Counted from the stretch's first letter, positions 54,349-63,635 are shown. The stretch: 64,000 bases of DNA from Methylocapsa sp. S129 (GCF_009765995.1 NZ_LMUI01000019.1:172258-236257), one strand, 5' to 3'. Translations and numbers: made by a program. Notes: a model not told the origin generated them from the sequence alone.

Positions 54349-54592
54349 CTTGCCTCTCCTTGCGGCGCGTCGCGACGCGCCTGTTTCACTTTCGGCAGAG
54401 TTATGGGACGCCATCGGACTCTGATCCAGTCACTTTATCATGAAACGCCGTCCGACGGGAAACGGAAACATCTGGCGCGCCGCGAAGGCAGCATCGCCAT
54501 TGACCGAGATTCTTAAGGTATCGACAAGTCTTTTTAGGTAAATTCATATTGTGGCGTCCAATTTTTCGCGACTTATCGAGTGAATTCGCAAG

Positions 54593-54763
54593 ATGAAAAT
54601 GATCGATCGGCTCAAGAGGTTTCTCGCTGATGCGTCGGGCGCGACCGCTATCGAATATGCGATGATCGCCGCTATGATCGCTCTCACGATCGTCGTCTCG
54701 CTGACCGCCGTGACCGGCGGCATTAAAAATGTCTTCAACGAAGTTTCCGGCAATTTGGGTTAA
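54593..54763 (+). CDS. Flp-family type IVb pilin
   Basis: A 56-residue prepilin. A short basic leader, MKMIDRLKRFLADASG, is followed by ATAIEYAMIAAMIALTIVVS, the classical Flp motif with Glu at position 5 of the mature chain and the adjacent Tyr. Prepilin peptidase should cut after Gly16. It is the major or a minor subunit for a Tad machine, whose TadE/TadG-like proteins are encoded at 0.9-4.1 kb. The gene stands alone and the leader before it has no strong ribosome site. Confidence 0.88.
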   Translation: MKMIDRLKRFLADASGATAIEYAMIAAMIALTIVVSLTAVTGGIKNVFNEVSGNLG

Positions 54764-54787
54764 GAAAGAATGCGCGGCCGCCGCGCG

Positions 54788-55405
54788 TCAGAATCTTCGC
54801 CAAACCGCGAGTTCGCCATAGGGGCCTGCCCGCTGGCCGCACCACGAAATCCCCGTCGCCACGCGCGCTTCAAAGCCGCCGCCCAAGCGCAATCCGGTCG
54901 CGTGGAGCCCGGCGCGCAATTCCCCTGTGGACGCCGCCGCCTCCGGCCCGATCCAAGGCCAATTCTCGGCTGGCTTTAGTCCGGCCGCCAGACGCCAGGA
55001 GACATAAGCGGGCGTCGTCTGAACCTGGGCCGTCGCCATCCAATTCTTGGCGGGCTCCCACCAAAGATCAGCCGACGCCAAAGGCCGCGCCGCGGGCGCA
55101 GCGCCGGGCGCGAGTTCAGCGCCGCCGAGAAGAGTCAGCGAGAAGCCGGGTTGGGAGAAGCGCCATCCGGCCGCCGCCTGCCCGTAGGCCAGATTGATTT
55201 GCTGGCGTCCAATTTCAACCGCAAAGACCGGTCCGCTCAAGTCGAGGCCCGAGGCGGCGTGCAGCCAGCCAAGACCGGCAAAACTGCGCTTGCTCATCAG
55301 ATCGCCAGAAAAGAAAAGGAGGTTTGTCGCCTCATCGCCGCGCGCGACAGCGATTGAGGCGGCCAGCGCAAAAACGCTCACCCACGCCGAACTCAGGCGT
55401 CTCAT
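54788..55405 (-). CDS. bcsS: Cellulose biosynthesis protein BcsS-like
   Basis: A 205-residue protein with a Sec signal (LSSAWVSVFALAASIAVARG). The body begins LLFFSGDLMSKRSFAGLGWL, then a series of amphipathic strands ending YGELAVWRRF, typical of a small outer-membrane beta-barrel. The LLFFSGD motif and layout match the BcsS family linked to cellulose clusters. No bcsA/B genes are in the window. It is convergent with the Flp pilin gene, 24 bases away. Confidence 0.7.
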   Translation of the reverse strand: MRRLSSAWVSVFALAASIAVARGDEATNLLFFSGDLMSKRSFAGLGWLHAASGLDLSGPVFAVEIGRQQINLAYGQAAAGWRFSQPGFSLTLLGGAELAPGAAPAARPLASADLWWEPAKNWMATAQVQTTPAYVSWRLAAGLKPAENWPWIGPEAAASTGELRAGLHATGLRLGGGFEARVATGISWCGQRAGPYGELAVWRRF

Positions 55406-55590
55406 CGAGCCCACCCCCCGCCCCGCGGACCCGCTGGGCGACGGGTCGGCTCATGGCGCGGAGGATAGATCGATTTTTAACGGTTTGGAAACGATCGATT
55501 CGAATCAAGTCAAGAAAAAACGAACCGATCTCGGTTTTGTCCCCAGAATTAGGAATCGCAGGGCGCCGTTTTGCGCAATTCAGCGCAGCA

Positions 55591-56364
55591 TCAGCTCTCG
55601 ACGAAGGCTTTTTCGATCACGTAGTGCCCTGGGGCGCCATGGTTGCCCTCGACAAAGTCCTTGTCCTTGAGAATGGCTCTGATGTCGGCGAGCATATTCG
55701 GGCTTCCGCAAAGCATGAACCGGTCCGAGTCCGCCGATACCGGGGGAAGCCCGACATCTTCGAACAGCTTGCCATTGGTCATGAGCAGGGAGATGCGGCC
55801 ATTGTGGCGGAACGGCTCCCGGGTGACCGTCGGATAATAGGTCAGCTTTTCCCTGACGCTTTCACCCACGAGTTCGTCGTTGGGCATGACGTTGGCGATC
55901 AGATCGCTGTAGGCGAGTTCGGCGGCCCAGCGGCAGCCGTGAACGATGACGACGCGTTCGAAGCGCTCATAGGTTTCGGGATCCTTGATGATGCTCAGGA
56001 ACGGCGCGAGGCCGGTGCCGGTCCCCAGGAGATAGAGATTTCGCCCCGCGCTGAGATTGTCGAGCACGAGCGTGCCGGTCGCCTTGCGGCTGACGAGGAT
56101 CGGGTCGCCTTCTTTGAGATGCTGCAAGCGCGAGGTCAGGGGGCCGTCGGCGACCTTGATGCTGAAGAATTCCAGCTCTTCCTCATAATTGGCGCTGACC
56201 AGACTATAGGCCCGCACCAGCGGACGGCCTTTGACCTCGACGCCCATCATCGTGAATTGACCGTTCTGGAAGCGAAAGGCGGGATTGCGCGTCGTTTTGA
56301 AACTGAACAACCGATCGGTCCAATGATGGACGCTAAGGACGGTCTCTTGATTGAAATTGCTCAT
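55591..56364 (-). CDS. fpr: Ferredoxin-NADP reductase
   Basis: A 257-residue flavoprotein. The FAD site is RAYSLVSANYEEELEFFSIK, the NADP-binding strand is LYLLGTGTGLAPFLSI, and DRFMLCGSPNMLADIRAIL is followed by the C-terminal VEGNHGAPGHYVIEKAFVES. The tail ending beyond Tyr is typical of the bacterial (Fpr subclass) enzymes. It moves electrons between NADPH and ferredoxin or flavodoxin. The ATG faces the 408-base gap before the enamidase-like gene. Confidence 0.94.
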   Translation of the reverse strand: MSNFNQETVLSVHHWTDRLFSFKTTRNPAFRFQNGQFTMMGVEVKGRPLVRAYSLVSANYEEELEFFSIKVADGPLTSRLQHLKEGDPILVSRKATGTLVLDNLSAGRNLYLLGTGTGLAPFLSIIKDPETYERFERVVIVHGCRWAAELAYSDLIANVMPNDELVGESVREKLTYYPTVTREPFRHNGRISLLMTNGKLFEDVGLPPVSADSDRFMLCGSPNMLADIRAILKDKDFVEGNHGAPGHYVIEKAFVES

Positions 56365-56772
56365 CGCTCACCATCTCCGACAGGTCAGGGCGGATCGTAT
56401 TTTGGGGCCCCCCGCCCCTGCGGCCATGGGAAACAGGGGCTATTTGTCTATTAAGTTGATAGCATCAGTTCTTCAACCCGCCGCGCGGCGTTCAAAGCGC
56501 CGTCTCATGCGACAAGTCGTAGCTTGCAGGCGGAATATCATTTGTATACAAATGAATTTAGGCGCAGGTCAAGGGCTTTGAATGAGGTTGATTTGAATGT
56601 CGGCTGGGATTCGCCAGCAGAGCCTCCGGCAAGACGATAAGGCTCAAACTCATAAATTCATTCTCGTTGACCGCGTCGGCGCCGTTACGCGAATTTCGCT
56701 ATGCGATCCATCGCGAGTCCTGTCCTAGCCTGCCCATGTTGAGAAGCATGTCCCCAACTTTCGGAGCATCCG
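56365..56772. other. Divergent gene-free region between fpr and the enamidase-like gene
   Basis: No gene seen. It must hold both promoters. Its clearest element is the 16-bp palindrome at 56539-56554. Otherwise it is GC-rich without obvious repeats. Confidence 0.5.
56539..56554. promoter_or_regulatory. Perfect 16-bp palindrome, GntR-type operator candidate
   Basis: CATTTGTATACAAATG is a perfect palindrome. Its TTGTATACAA centre matches the kind of site bound by FadR/VanR-type (FCD) GntR regulators. It lies 190 bases upstream of fpr and 220 bases upstream of the enamidase-like gene. No GntR gene is in the window. Confidence 0.55.
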
Positions 56773-57972
56773 ATGGCCCATGATGAACCCGCCGCTTCCG
56801 GCGCGCCGACCAAGCTCGTTATCAAAAACATCGGGCTAATGCTGAGCGGAGACATAGCCGCCCCAATTCTCGACGCCGACGCGATCGTCGCAATCGACGG
56901 ACGCATCACGCAGATCGGCCGCGCCAAGGACATCGATATGGAAGGCGCGACGACGCTCGTCGACGCCAATGGCGTCACGCTCTCGCCTGGCCTGATCGAC
57001 AGTCATGTCCATCCCGTCGCAGGCGACTGGACGCCGCGACAGAATCAACTGGGCTGGATCGACTCAACGCTGCATGGCGGCGTCACCACCATGGTTTCGG
57101 CCGGCGAAGTGCACACGCCCGGCCGTCCGCGCGACATTGTTGGCCTCAAAGCCATGGCGATCACCGCGCAGCGGACCTTTTCGGCGTTCCGCGCCAGCGG
57201 CGTCAAAGTTCACGCAGGCGCGCCGGTCATCGAGCCAGGCATGGAGGAACATGATTTCAAGGAATTGGCGGACGCCGGCGTGCGCTATCTCGGCGAAGTC
57301 GGACTCGGCGGCGTGAAGGACGGCGCGACCGCCCGCAAAATGGTGGCCTGGGCGCGCAAATACGGGATCAACAGCACCATCCACACTGGCGGCCCTTCGA
57401 TCCCCGGCTCCGGCCTCATCGACAAGGACGTGGTTTTGGAGGCCGACACCGACGTCATCGGCCATATCAACGGCGGCCATACCGCCTTGCCCGACGATCA
57501 GATCGTCTGCCTGTGCGAGGGATGCAAGCGCGGTCTCGAACTCGTCCATAACGGCAACGAGCGCGCCGCCCTCCTGACCCTGCGCACCGCGCGCGAACTT
57601 GGCCAATTGAGCCGTGTGATCCTGGGGACGGACGGCCCGGCGGGCTCCGGCGTGCAGCCGCTCGGCATTATTCGGATGGTGTCGATGCTGTCCTCGCTCG
57701 GCGGCGTCCCCGCCGAAATCGCCTTCTGTTTTGCGACCGGCAATACGGCGAAGATGCGCGCGCTCGATTGCGGGTTGATCGAAGTGGGACGCGCCGCCGA
57801 TTTCGTCTTCATGGATCGCGCGCAGCATTCGGCGGGAAAAACATTGCTCGAAAGCGTTCAACTCGGCGATCTGCCTGGCGTCGGCATGACCATCATCGAC
57901 GGGATCGTGCGATCGCAGCGAAGCCGGAATACGCCGCCGGCGGAAAAGATCCCGAGCATCGTCAAGGGGTAA
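56773..57972 (+). CDS. Enamidase-like amidohydrolase
   Basis: A 399-residue amidohydrolase. Metal ligands are visible in LIDSHVHPVAGDW (HxH), STIHTGG, HINGGHT and GTDGPAGSG. The stretch INGGHTALPDDQIVCLCEGC then KRGLELVHNGNE is close to bacterial enamidases of nicotinate degradation, which hydrolyse 6-oxotetrahydronicotinate. Other nicotinate-pathway genes are absent here, so the true substrate may differ. The 3' end overlaps the convergent PLP decarboxylase gene by 11 bases. Confidence 0.8.
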   Translation: MAHDEPAASGAPTKLVIKNIGLMLSGDIAAPILDADAIVAIDGRITQIGRAKDIDMEGATTLVDANGVTLSPGLIDSHVHPVAGDWTPRQNQLGWIDSTLHGGVTTMVSAGEVHTPGRPRDIVGLKAMAITAQRTFSAFRASGVKVHAGAPVIEPGMEEHDFKELADAGVRYLGEVGLGGVKDGATARKMVAWARKYGINSTIHTGGPSIPGSGLIDKDVVLEADTDVIGHINGGHTALPDDQIVCLCEGCKRGLELVHNGNERAALLTLRTARELGQLSRVILGTDGPAGSGVQPLGIIRMVSMLSSLGGVPAEIAFCFATGNTAKMRALDCGLIEVGRAADFVFMDRAQHSAGKTLLESVQLGDLPGVGMTIIDGIVRSQRSRNTPPAEKIPSIVKG

Positions 57973-59389
57973 TTCGCGCGGCGGACTCATGCAGCGCTGC
58001 GACGAAATCATCGACATCGGCTCGCTTGGTCCGGTGATTGACGATCGCGGCGCGAATGACCGGGCGACCGGAGAGATGCGTCATTGAGGGCGCGGCTACG
58101 CCGCGCTCTTGCAGGTCGATGACAAGGGCCTCATTGGCCTCATCGCGCCAGCCGGCTTTCAAAGCAAAGCAAACAATATTGAGGGAAACGGCGGCGCGCA
58201 GCTCGAACACGTTGGATCGCGCGAGGGACTCGGCGAGATGTCGCGCATTTTCGCAGTTGGCCTCGATGGCCCGGCCGATCTTGTCGGCGCCATGCACCTG
58301 GAACGTGAACCAGGTTTTCAGCGCGCGAAATCCGCGCGACAAATCCGGGCCGAGATCGCACGGCCAGACCTCTCCGGCGGCGAGCCCGCGCGGCGCGCGC
58401 TGAAGATAGGCGGCGGCATTGGCGAATGTCCCGCGATGCATTTGACCGTCGCGAACCAGAAGAAACCCCGCGTCATAGGGAACATGCGCCCATTTGTGAA
58501 AGTCGAGGGCGATCGAATCGGCGAGTTCGACGCCCGACAGTTTCGGCCGCAGACTCGGACTAAGCGCCGCCAGCGCGCCAAAGGCGCCGTCGACATGGAA
58601 CCACAGCCCATATTTCGTCGCGGTCAGGGCGAGGCTTTGCAAGGGATCGATGGCGCCCGTGTTGACCGTTCCGGCGGTCCCCACGACGAGAAAAGGCGAG
58701 AGGCCGGCGCTAAGGTCGTCGTCTATCGCGGCCTGCAGCAAATCCACGCGCATCGCTCCGGCGGAATCGACAGGGATCGACCGCAGATGCGCCGAGCCGA
58801 CGCCCGCCAGCTCCATCGCCTGGGCGACGCAGCCATGAGCTTCAGCGGAGGCGTAGGCGATGAGTTGTTCGCCCGACGCGGAAAAGCCGGTGCGGCGGAT
58901 CTCATGCCCCATCGCCGCGTCGCGCGCGACGAGCAGGCCGAGGAAATTCGCGGCGGAGGAGCCGGTCACGAAGATCCCGCTGGCGCTTTGAGGAAATTCG
59001 AAGAGCTCGGCGGCCCATTGCGCGATCTGGCGTTCGACTGCGATGCCGATATGGTTGCGGCCGCCGCAATTGGCGTTCAGTCCCGCGGCGAGCATTTCGG
59101 CGATCATGCCGACGGGCGTACCCGCGCCGTGCACCCAGCCCATGAACAAAGGATGGGTGTTGCCGACGGCGTAGGGCTTGATGTTCGCCTCGAAATCGTT
59201 GAGCGCATCGGCGAATGCACGCGGGCCGCGCGGAAGCGGTGCGCAAAATTTTTGACGAACCTCCGCTGGAGCGTCCCGCCAGACGGGACGCTCGCGCGTG
59301 GTCTGGAGAAAATCAATCATCCGGTCCAGGGCCTGATGGCTGGAGGCGCGGAACGCCGACCAATCATCGGGGTCGAGATCGTCGCTCAT
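57962..59389 (-). CDS. Group II PLP-dependent decarboxylase
   Basis: A 475-residue fold-type I PLP enzyme of the aromatic-L-amino-acid/glutamate decarboxylase group. His185 (ASAEAHGC) stacks on PLP, Asp268 (FHVDGAFG) binds the pyridine nitrogen, and Lys299 (LDFHKWAHVPYDAGF) forms the Schiff base. N-terminal NTHPLFMGWVHGAGTPVG belongs to the same group. The amino acid decarboxylated cannot be fixed from sequence. It overlaps the upstream PLP gene by four bases, so the two are made together. Confidence 0.88.
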   Translation of the reverse strand: MSDDLDPDDWSAFRASSHQALDRMIDFLQTTRERPVWRDAPAEVRQKFCAPLPRGPRAFADALNDFEANIKPYAVGNTHPLFMGWVHGAGTPVGMIAEMLAAGLNANCGGRNHIGIAVERQIAQWAAELFEFPQSASGIFVTGSSAANFLGLLVARDAAMGHEIRRTGFSASGEQLIAYASAEAHGCVAQAMELAGVGSAHLRSIPVDSAGAMRVDLLQAAIDDDLSAGLSPFLVVGTAGTVNTGAIDPLQSLALTATKYGLWFHVDGAFGALAALSPSLRPKLSGVELADSIALDFHKWAHVPYDAGFLLVRDGQMHRGTFANAAAYLQRAPRGLAAGEVWPCDLGPDLSRGFRALKTWFTFQVHGADKIGRAIEANCENARHLAESLARSNVFELRAAVSLNIVCFALKAGWRDEANEALVIDLQERGVAAPSMTHLSGRPVIRAAIVNHRTKRADVDDFVAALHESAARITP

Positions 59390-60921
59390 ATCGCGCGCTC
59401 AAGGTCGCCGGAAGCGGACAGTGCGGCGTCACGCTGAACAGAGATCTGGCCCATCAGCCATCTCCATTTCTCGAAAAGCGCGTCGAGATTCCCCTCCAAT
59501 GACGCGAAGGCGGCTTCAAGGCTCTCGCCTTGTTCAACGCGCTCGACCATCTCGCTGATCATCGGCGCGCTCGCGCAAGCGCGCAGCACGGTCCTTGGCC
59601 CGATCGCGACCGATTGTCCGAGATGAAAAGTCCGCAAAAGAGCGGGAGAGCCTGCCATTGAAGGCGCGCAAGGCAATCGCAGGCGCGCGTGCACCAGCGC
59701 TGTCTCGGCGGCGGAGAACGCGGCGCCGTCACGATGGGCCATAACGAAAGACAGGATGCTGCTTGGCTCCTCGCGAAACGAATGGGGCTCGTCGGATATT
59801 TCGCAAAGGCTCCTCATGCCTTCGGCTCGTCTTCGCACTGCTTGTTCGAAATGGGCCAGAACGCGCGCGCGAAGAGCGCAGGGCGCGGCGAAGAAACGCT
59901 CCATCTCGCTGAGCGCGGCGACCCATCGGAGGCCAAGTCCGAGGTTGGCCTCGTTGGCCCAGCGCAACGGGGTCTGGGCTTGAAGGTCGTCCGGCCAGTC
60001 CAGACGCGAACTGTATTCGGCGAGCCCGGCGGGAAGCGCCAATTGTCCGATGCGTCTCAGGATTTGCGGCGGCAGAAACAGCGCGCCGGAGAATGGCGGG
60101 CCGGCGAAGAATTTCGAACCGGTGATGGCGACCATGAAGCCGCGCTGCAGCAATTGCTGAACGCGCTCCCGCGAACACCGCAATTGACAGCAATCGGCGA
60201 TAATGACGACCCGGTCCGGCGCCATCGCGAGGATTTCGGAAGCCGTTGCGGCGGTCAGGCCGGATTGGCCGGTCTTTGACGTCTGCAGCAAATGCAAGAG
60301 AACGCTGCGTCCCGCTTGAAGCGCGGCGGCTGCGTACAAGCGCGCCTCAGCGTCGACACCGGCGGCCGCGCGCAAATCGCCTTGCGAGTCGCGAATCTCA
60401 ATCTTCACCGTCGCAATGTCGGCGCCCTCCCAGCCGTTTAGGCGATGTCCAGCCCGTCGCGCTTCGCCGAACGGTGTGGAATCAAGGAAATAGGCTCCCG
60501 CCGCCGCGCGCAGGACGCCGCTTCCGGTTTCGGCCGGCGCCAGGACGATATTGGTGAGAGGGCCGCCGGCGACGCTCCTGGCGATCGCCAAAGCGGTCAA
60601 TTCCGCTTCCGTTCCCGATCCCGTCAGGACCACATTGCCGCCGGCAATGCCAAAGAGGGCGAGGAGCCGCGCCCGCAGGCTCTCGAACCAAGCGTCGATC
60701 CCTTGATAACCGGCGCTGGAATCTGCCGACAGAGCGGCCCATGCCAATTCAACGGCGCGATGCGCTTGGGGTGTGATCGTCGAGGCGGTCGATGAAGACA
60801 GGAAAATCTCGCCGGGACACGGCGTCACCGTCGTTCCGTATCGATTGCGTCGCGTAACGGGGTCAAGACGAATGCGTTCGTCGCCGCCCGCCGCCAGAAG
60901 CAGATCGGCCCCCGCCGTCAT
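59386..60921 (-). CDS. PLP-dependent enzyme, fold type I (aminotransferase-class-V-like), unusual
   Basis: About 511 residues from ATG 60921; a TTG at 60984 would give 532. The N-terminal half has NVVLTGSGTEAELTALAIAR, a phosphate-binding turn. The likely PLP Asp is in RVVIIADCCQLRCSR and the Schiff-base Lys in TGSKFFAGPPFSGALFLP. The C-terminal 100 residues are helical. I do not recognise a named subfamily. It is longer than usual class V enzymes. Translational coupling to the decarboxylase suggests successive steps on one amino acid or a heteromeric enzyme. Confidence 0.7.
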   Translation of the reverse strand: MTAGADLLLAAGGDERIRLDPVTRRNRYGTTVTPCPGEIFLSSSTASTITPQAHRAVELAWAALSADSSAGYQGIDAWFESLRARLLALFGIAGGNVVLTGSGTEAELTALAIARSVAGGPLTNIVLAPAETGSGVLRAAAGAYFLDSTPFGEARRAGHRLNGWEGADIATVKIEIRDSQGDLRAAAGVDAEARLYAAAALQAGRSVLLHLLQTSKTGQSGLTAATASEILAMAPDRVVIIADCCQLRCSRERVQQLLQRGFMVAITGSKFFAGPPFSGALFLPPQILRRIGQLALPAGLAEYSSRLDWPDDLQAQTPLRWANEANLGLGLRWVAALSEMERFFAAPCALRARVLAHFEQAVRRRAEGMRSLCEISDEPHSFREEPSSILSFVMAHRDGAAFSAAETALVHARLRLPCAPSMAGSPALLRTFHLGQSVAIGPRTVLRACASAPMISEMVERVEQGESLEAAFASLEGNLDALFEKWRWLMGQISVQRDAALSASGDLERAI

Positions 60922-61182
60922 ATCTGGCGACTCGCTTCCGAAACTCTTGGCTCTGTGAACGTTCACGGGCGGCTTCCCTGCCAAATTGGATCAGGAGATC
61001 ACAGGCGACGGGCTCGCGCGATCTATGCGAGACTAGGGCGATCGACTTGCGTGAGGCTGTCGCGCGACCGCTCGAATGCCTGAAGCCATGGAAGCACCGC
61101 TGCGCGAATGGGGCTTGACGCCCGTTGCGCATGACGGCAAGCGAGGCCCGGCCGACCCCGAACGCATCCGAAGGAAATCGCC

Positions 61183-61899
61183 ATGGCGATGTTTCATCCA
61201 ATCGACCTTGGCGAGCTCTTCGATTTCACCCTCAAAGTCGCGATCGCCTTTGTCCTCGCCACCGCGATCGGCGCCGAGCGGCAATATCGTCAGCGCAGCG
61301 CAGGCCTGCGGACCAATGTTCTGGTCGCGGTCGGCGCGGCGTCTTTCGTGTCGCTCGGCATGCATCTCAACGGTCAGGCGGGCGCGAGCCAGATCGCCGC
61401 CTATGTCGTGTCCGGCATCGGCTTTCTGGGCGCCGGCGTGATCATGAAGGAAGGCAGCCACGTCTGGGGGCTGAATACCGCCGCGACGCTTTGGTGTTCT
61501 GCCGCCGTCGGCGCGCTGTGTGGCGTCAACCTTGCGGCGGAGGCCGGCGTCCTGACTGTGGCGATTTTGGCGGGAAACACGCTGTTGCGGCCGCTCGTCA
61601 ACAGGATCAACCGCACGCCGATGGACGAGCAATCGGCCGAGGCGACGTATGAAGTTCATGTCCTCACGCAAGCCGAACATGTCGGCGAAGTGCGCGATCT
61701 CCTGGCCGAGCAATTGGAAAGCGCGAGCTATCCCGTCAGGGAGATCGAGGTTTCCGAACGCAGCGAAGATGTCACCGAGCTTGCCGCGACCTTAGTCAGC
61801 ACCGCCGTCCATCCCGAGGAAATGGACGCGGTGGTTGCGGCCCTGGAGGCCTCGCCGCTCATTTCGCACGCAAGCTGGTCGTCAAGCACGGCGGACTGA
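61183..61899 (+). CDS. MgtC/SapB-family membrane protein
   Basis: A 238-residue protein. Four to five hydrophobic segments carry the family motifs LATAIGAERQYRQRSAGLRT, ISGIGFLGAGVIMKEG-like SGIGFLGAGVIMKEGSHVWG and LNTAATLWCSAAVGAL. The C-terminal 85 residues form an ACT-like soluble domain. MgtC proteins influence magnesium homeostasis and F-type ATP synthase activity in pathogens; the role here is unknown. It has its own promoter in the gap after the PLP genes. Confidence 0.9.
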   Translation: MAMFHPIDLGELFDFTLKVAIAFVLATAIGAERQYRQRSAGLRTNVLVAVGAASFVSLGMHLNGQAGASQIAAYVVSGIGFLGAGVIMKEGSHVWGLNTAATLWCSAAVGALCGVNLAAEAGVLTVAILAGNTLLRPLVNRINRTPMDEQSAEATYEVHVLTQAEHVGEVRDLLAEQLESASYPVREIEVSERSEDVTELAATLVSTAVHPEEMDAVVAALEASPLISHASWSSSTAD

Positions 61900-62033
61900 C
61901 GCTCGGCGTCGATGCGGCGTTTCGGCTTCATATTTTGGCCATTCGGATCGGGAATTCTCGGCCTTGCGCGTCGCCTGCAGCGGCGGCACAATCGCAGCCG
62001 GAACCACCGTCCACCATAGGGAAATGGCCGCCT

Positions 62034-62420
62034 ATGAATTTTCGTCGCGTCCGCGTGGTGTGCATCGTTCTGGCCGTGATCGCCGCGCCCTTAGCGGCCC
62101 TGGCCGACGACGCTGTTCCCTCCCCGCTCAAGGCGCCGGCGCATGTCGCAAAGGCGAAGAAGGTCAAGCCCGCCGCCCCTGCCGGCGATATGGCGGACAT
62201 TAAATTTTCGGATCCGAGTGCGCCGCCGGCCGGCGGCGCCAAGCCGTCAAAGCCTGCCTCTTCGTCGGCTGACTCGAAGGTGGCGCCGGTGCCTGTAGGG
62301 AGCCCGTCGCTTGACCTCAAATGGCACGCGGAAAATCGCGTCAACAATCCCTATTGGGAACCCTGGGTCCCTAACGGACAGGGCCAAAGCGTCGAGGCGG
62401 GAGTCAAATTCGGCTTTTGA
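62034..62420 (+). CDS. Secreted Pro/Ala/Lys-rich hypothetical protein
   Basis: A 128-residue protein. ATG 62034 gives a clean Sec signal (RVRVVCIVLAVIAAPLAALA). A low-complexity middle (KAPAHVAKAKKVKPAAPAGD) leads to a conserved-looking end, LKWHAENRVNNPYWEPWVPN, then VEAGVKFGF. The C-terminal Phe and amphipathic end recall outer-membrane-associated proteins, but no family is recognised. Confidence 0.6.
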   Translation: MNFRRVRVVCIVLAVIAAPLAALADDAVPSPLKAPAHVAKAKKVKPAAPAGDMADIKFSDPSAPPAGGAKPSKPASSSADSKVAPVPVGSPSLDLKWHAENRVNNPYWEPWVPNGQGQSVEAGVKFGF

Positions 62421-62655
62421 CGGAAGACTGAGGGAATGCGGTGGCGCCCCACACGCCGCCCCGCCTCTGCCTGGGCGCCAGGCGCGCAATTTTACGGGAA
62501 GTAATAGACTATATACCTTATCTCTTGTCGTTCTATATACTATGGAGCCGCCACAAGAATTAATGCTCATCAGTAGAATTTGAGTATTTGATTTAGATCG
62601 ACTGCAAATTGAGTTTGGCACGGTGACCTCAGCTTGAACGCCAGAGGTCGTCGTT
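62421..62655. other. AT-rich intergenic region before the BTLCP gene
   Basis: A noticeably AT-rich block at about 62495-62610 in a GC-rich genome (tagactatataccttatctc and ttctatatactatggagcc), with no supported gene. It probably holds the promoter of the transglutaminase-like peptidase gene. Confidence 0.45.
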
Positions 62656-63279
62656 ATGAACATCGCATCGATCAAAGCGGCCGCCGTCGCCGCAGCGCTG
62701 ATCGCCTTTGTCGCGGGGGGAGCCGGGGCGCAAGCGCACCTGCTGCAGACGAGCTACGCCGCTGTCGGAGCGGAGACGAGCGTGCCCTATGGCTGGGTGG
62801 ACTTCTGCGGCCGTCGGCCGGAGGAATGCAACGTGCCGCGGCTTGCCGCCGTCGACGTCAAGCTCTCCGCGCAGACCTGGGCCTTGCTCGATCGCATCAA
62901 CCGCCAGGTCAACGCCGCCATCGAGCCGATCAGCAATTTCGATCATTGGGGCACGATGCTCGACCATTGGGATTATCCGGTCGATGGCAAGGGCGATTGC
63001 AAGATCTATGCGCTCTATAAACGCAAGCTCCTGCTTGAGGAGGGGTTTCCCCGCCAGGCGCTGCTCATGACGATCGTGCGCGACCTTGAGGGCGAAGGAC
63101 ATGCGATCCTCACGGTGAAGACCGACCGCGGCGAGTTTGTCCTCGACAACCTCTCGGACGAAATCCGGCCATGGAATGCGACCGGCTATCGCTTCGTGAA
63201 GCGCCAGTCGCAGGAAGATCCCAATCTTTGGGTCTCGATCAGCGATCCCGCCAAATCCTCGCTCTACGCCGCCCAGTGA
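62656..63279 (+). CDS. Bacterial transglutaminase-like cysteine peptidase (BTLCP)
   Basis: A 207-residue protein with a Sec signal (AAALIAFVAGGAGAQA). The catalytic triad regions are GKGDCKIYALYKRKLLLEEG (Cys), EGEGHAILTVKTDRGEFVLD (His, Asp) and a conserved NFDHWGTMLDHWDYP before the Cys. BTLCP proteins (for example LapG-type relatives) process periplasmic or surface proteins. It may act on adhesins, but no lapD-like partner is near. Confidence 0.9.
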   Translation: MNIASIKAAAVAAALIAFVAGGAGAQAHLLQTSYAAVGAETSVPYGWVDFCGRRPEECNVPRLAAVDVKLSAQTWALLDRINRQVNAAIEPISNFDHWGTMLDHWDYPVDGKGDCKIYALYKRKLLLEEGFPRQALLMTIVRDLEGEGHAILTVKTDRGEFVLDNLSDEIRPWNATGYRFVKRQSQEDPNLWVSISDPAKSSLYAAQ

Positions 63280-63635
63280 GGGCGCGCCGCGCAACGCGAT
63301 GGATGGCGCACACGCCGTCCGCTTCGTCGCGAAACAGCGGTCCTGCCGGCGGGTCCGTCGCTGCCTTTTTTCGATTGACAGGCGTTATCGAGGGGCGCAT
63401 AGCCGCCGTGTTGGACGACGCTCGTGCGCGTCCGACGATCAACAATTTTCTGAAAGAAACATGGGCAGTAGCAGCTTCGGCTTCTCGACGGCGGCGTGGT
63501 CCGCAATTGGCGAGCCGGCACATTTTGGGACCGTCCACGGCGTCGGAGACGACGTGAGAGGCATCGTCAGGGCCTAAGGCTCCTGCCCCGCCGCTCACAC
63601 TCCAGCCGTGATCAATCGGCGATTGGAGGTGGGCG
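63280..63635. other. Gene-free stretch
   Basis: No supported coding region on either strand; frames present lack ribosome sites and family features. No repeat or hairpin stands out. Confidence 0.45.

Noticed and set aside
58109..59437. 442-codon open frame antisense to the PLP decarboxylase
   Set aside because: The sense frame has all PLP-enzyme residues; the antisense product is Arg/Gly-rich and featureless.
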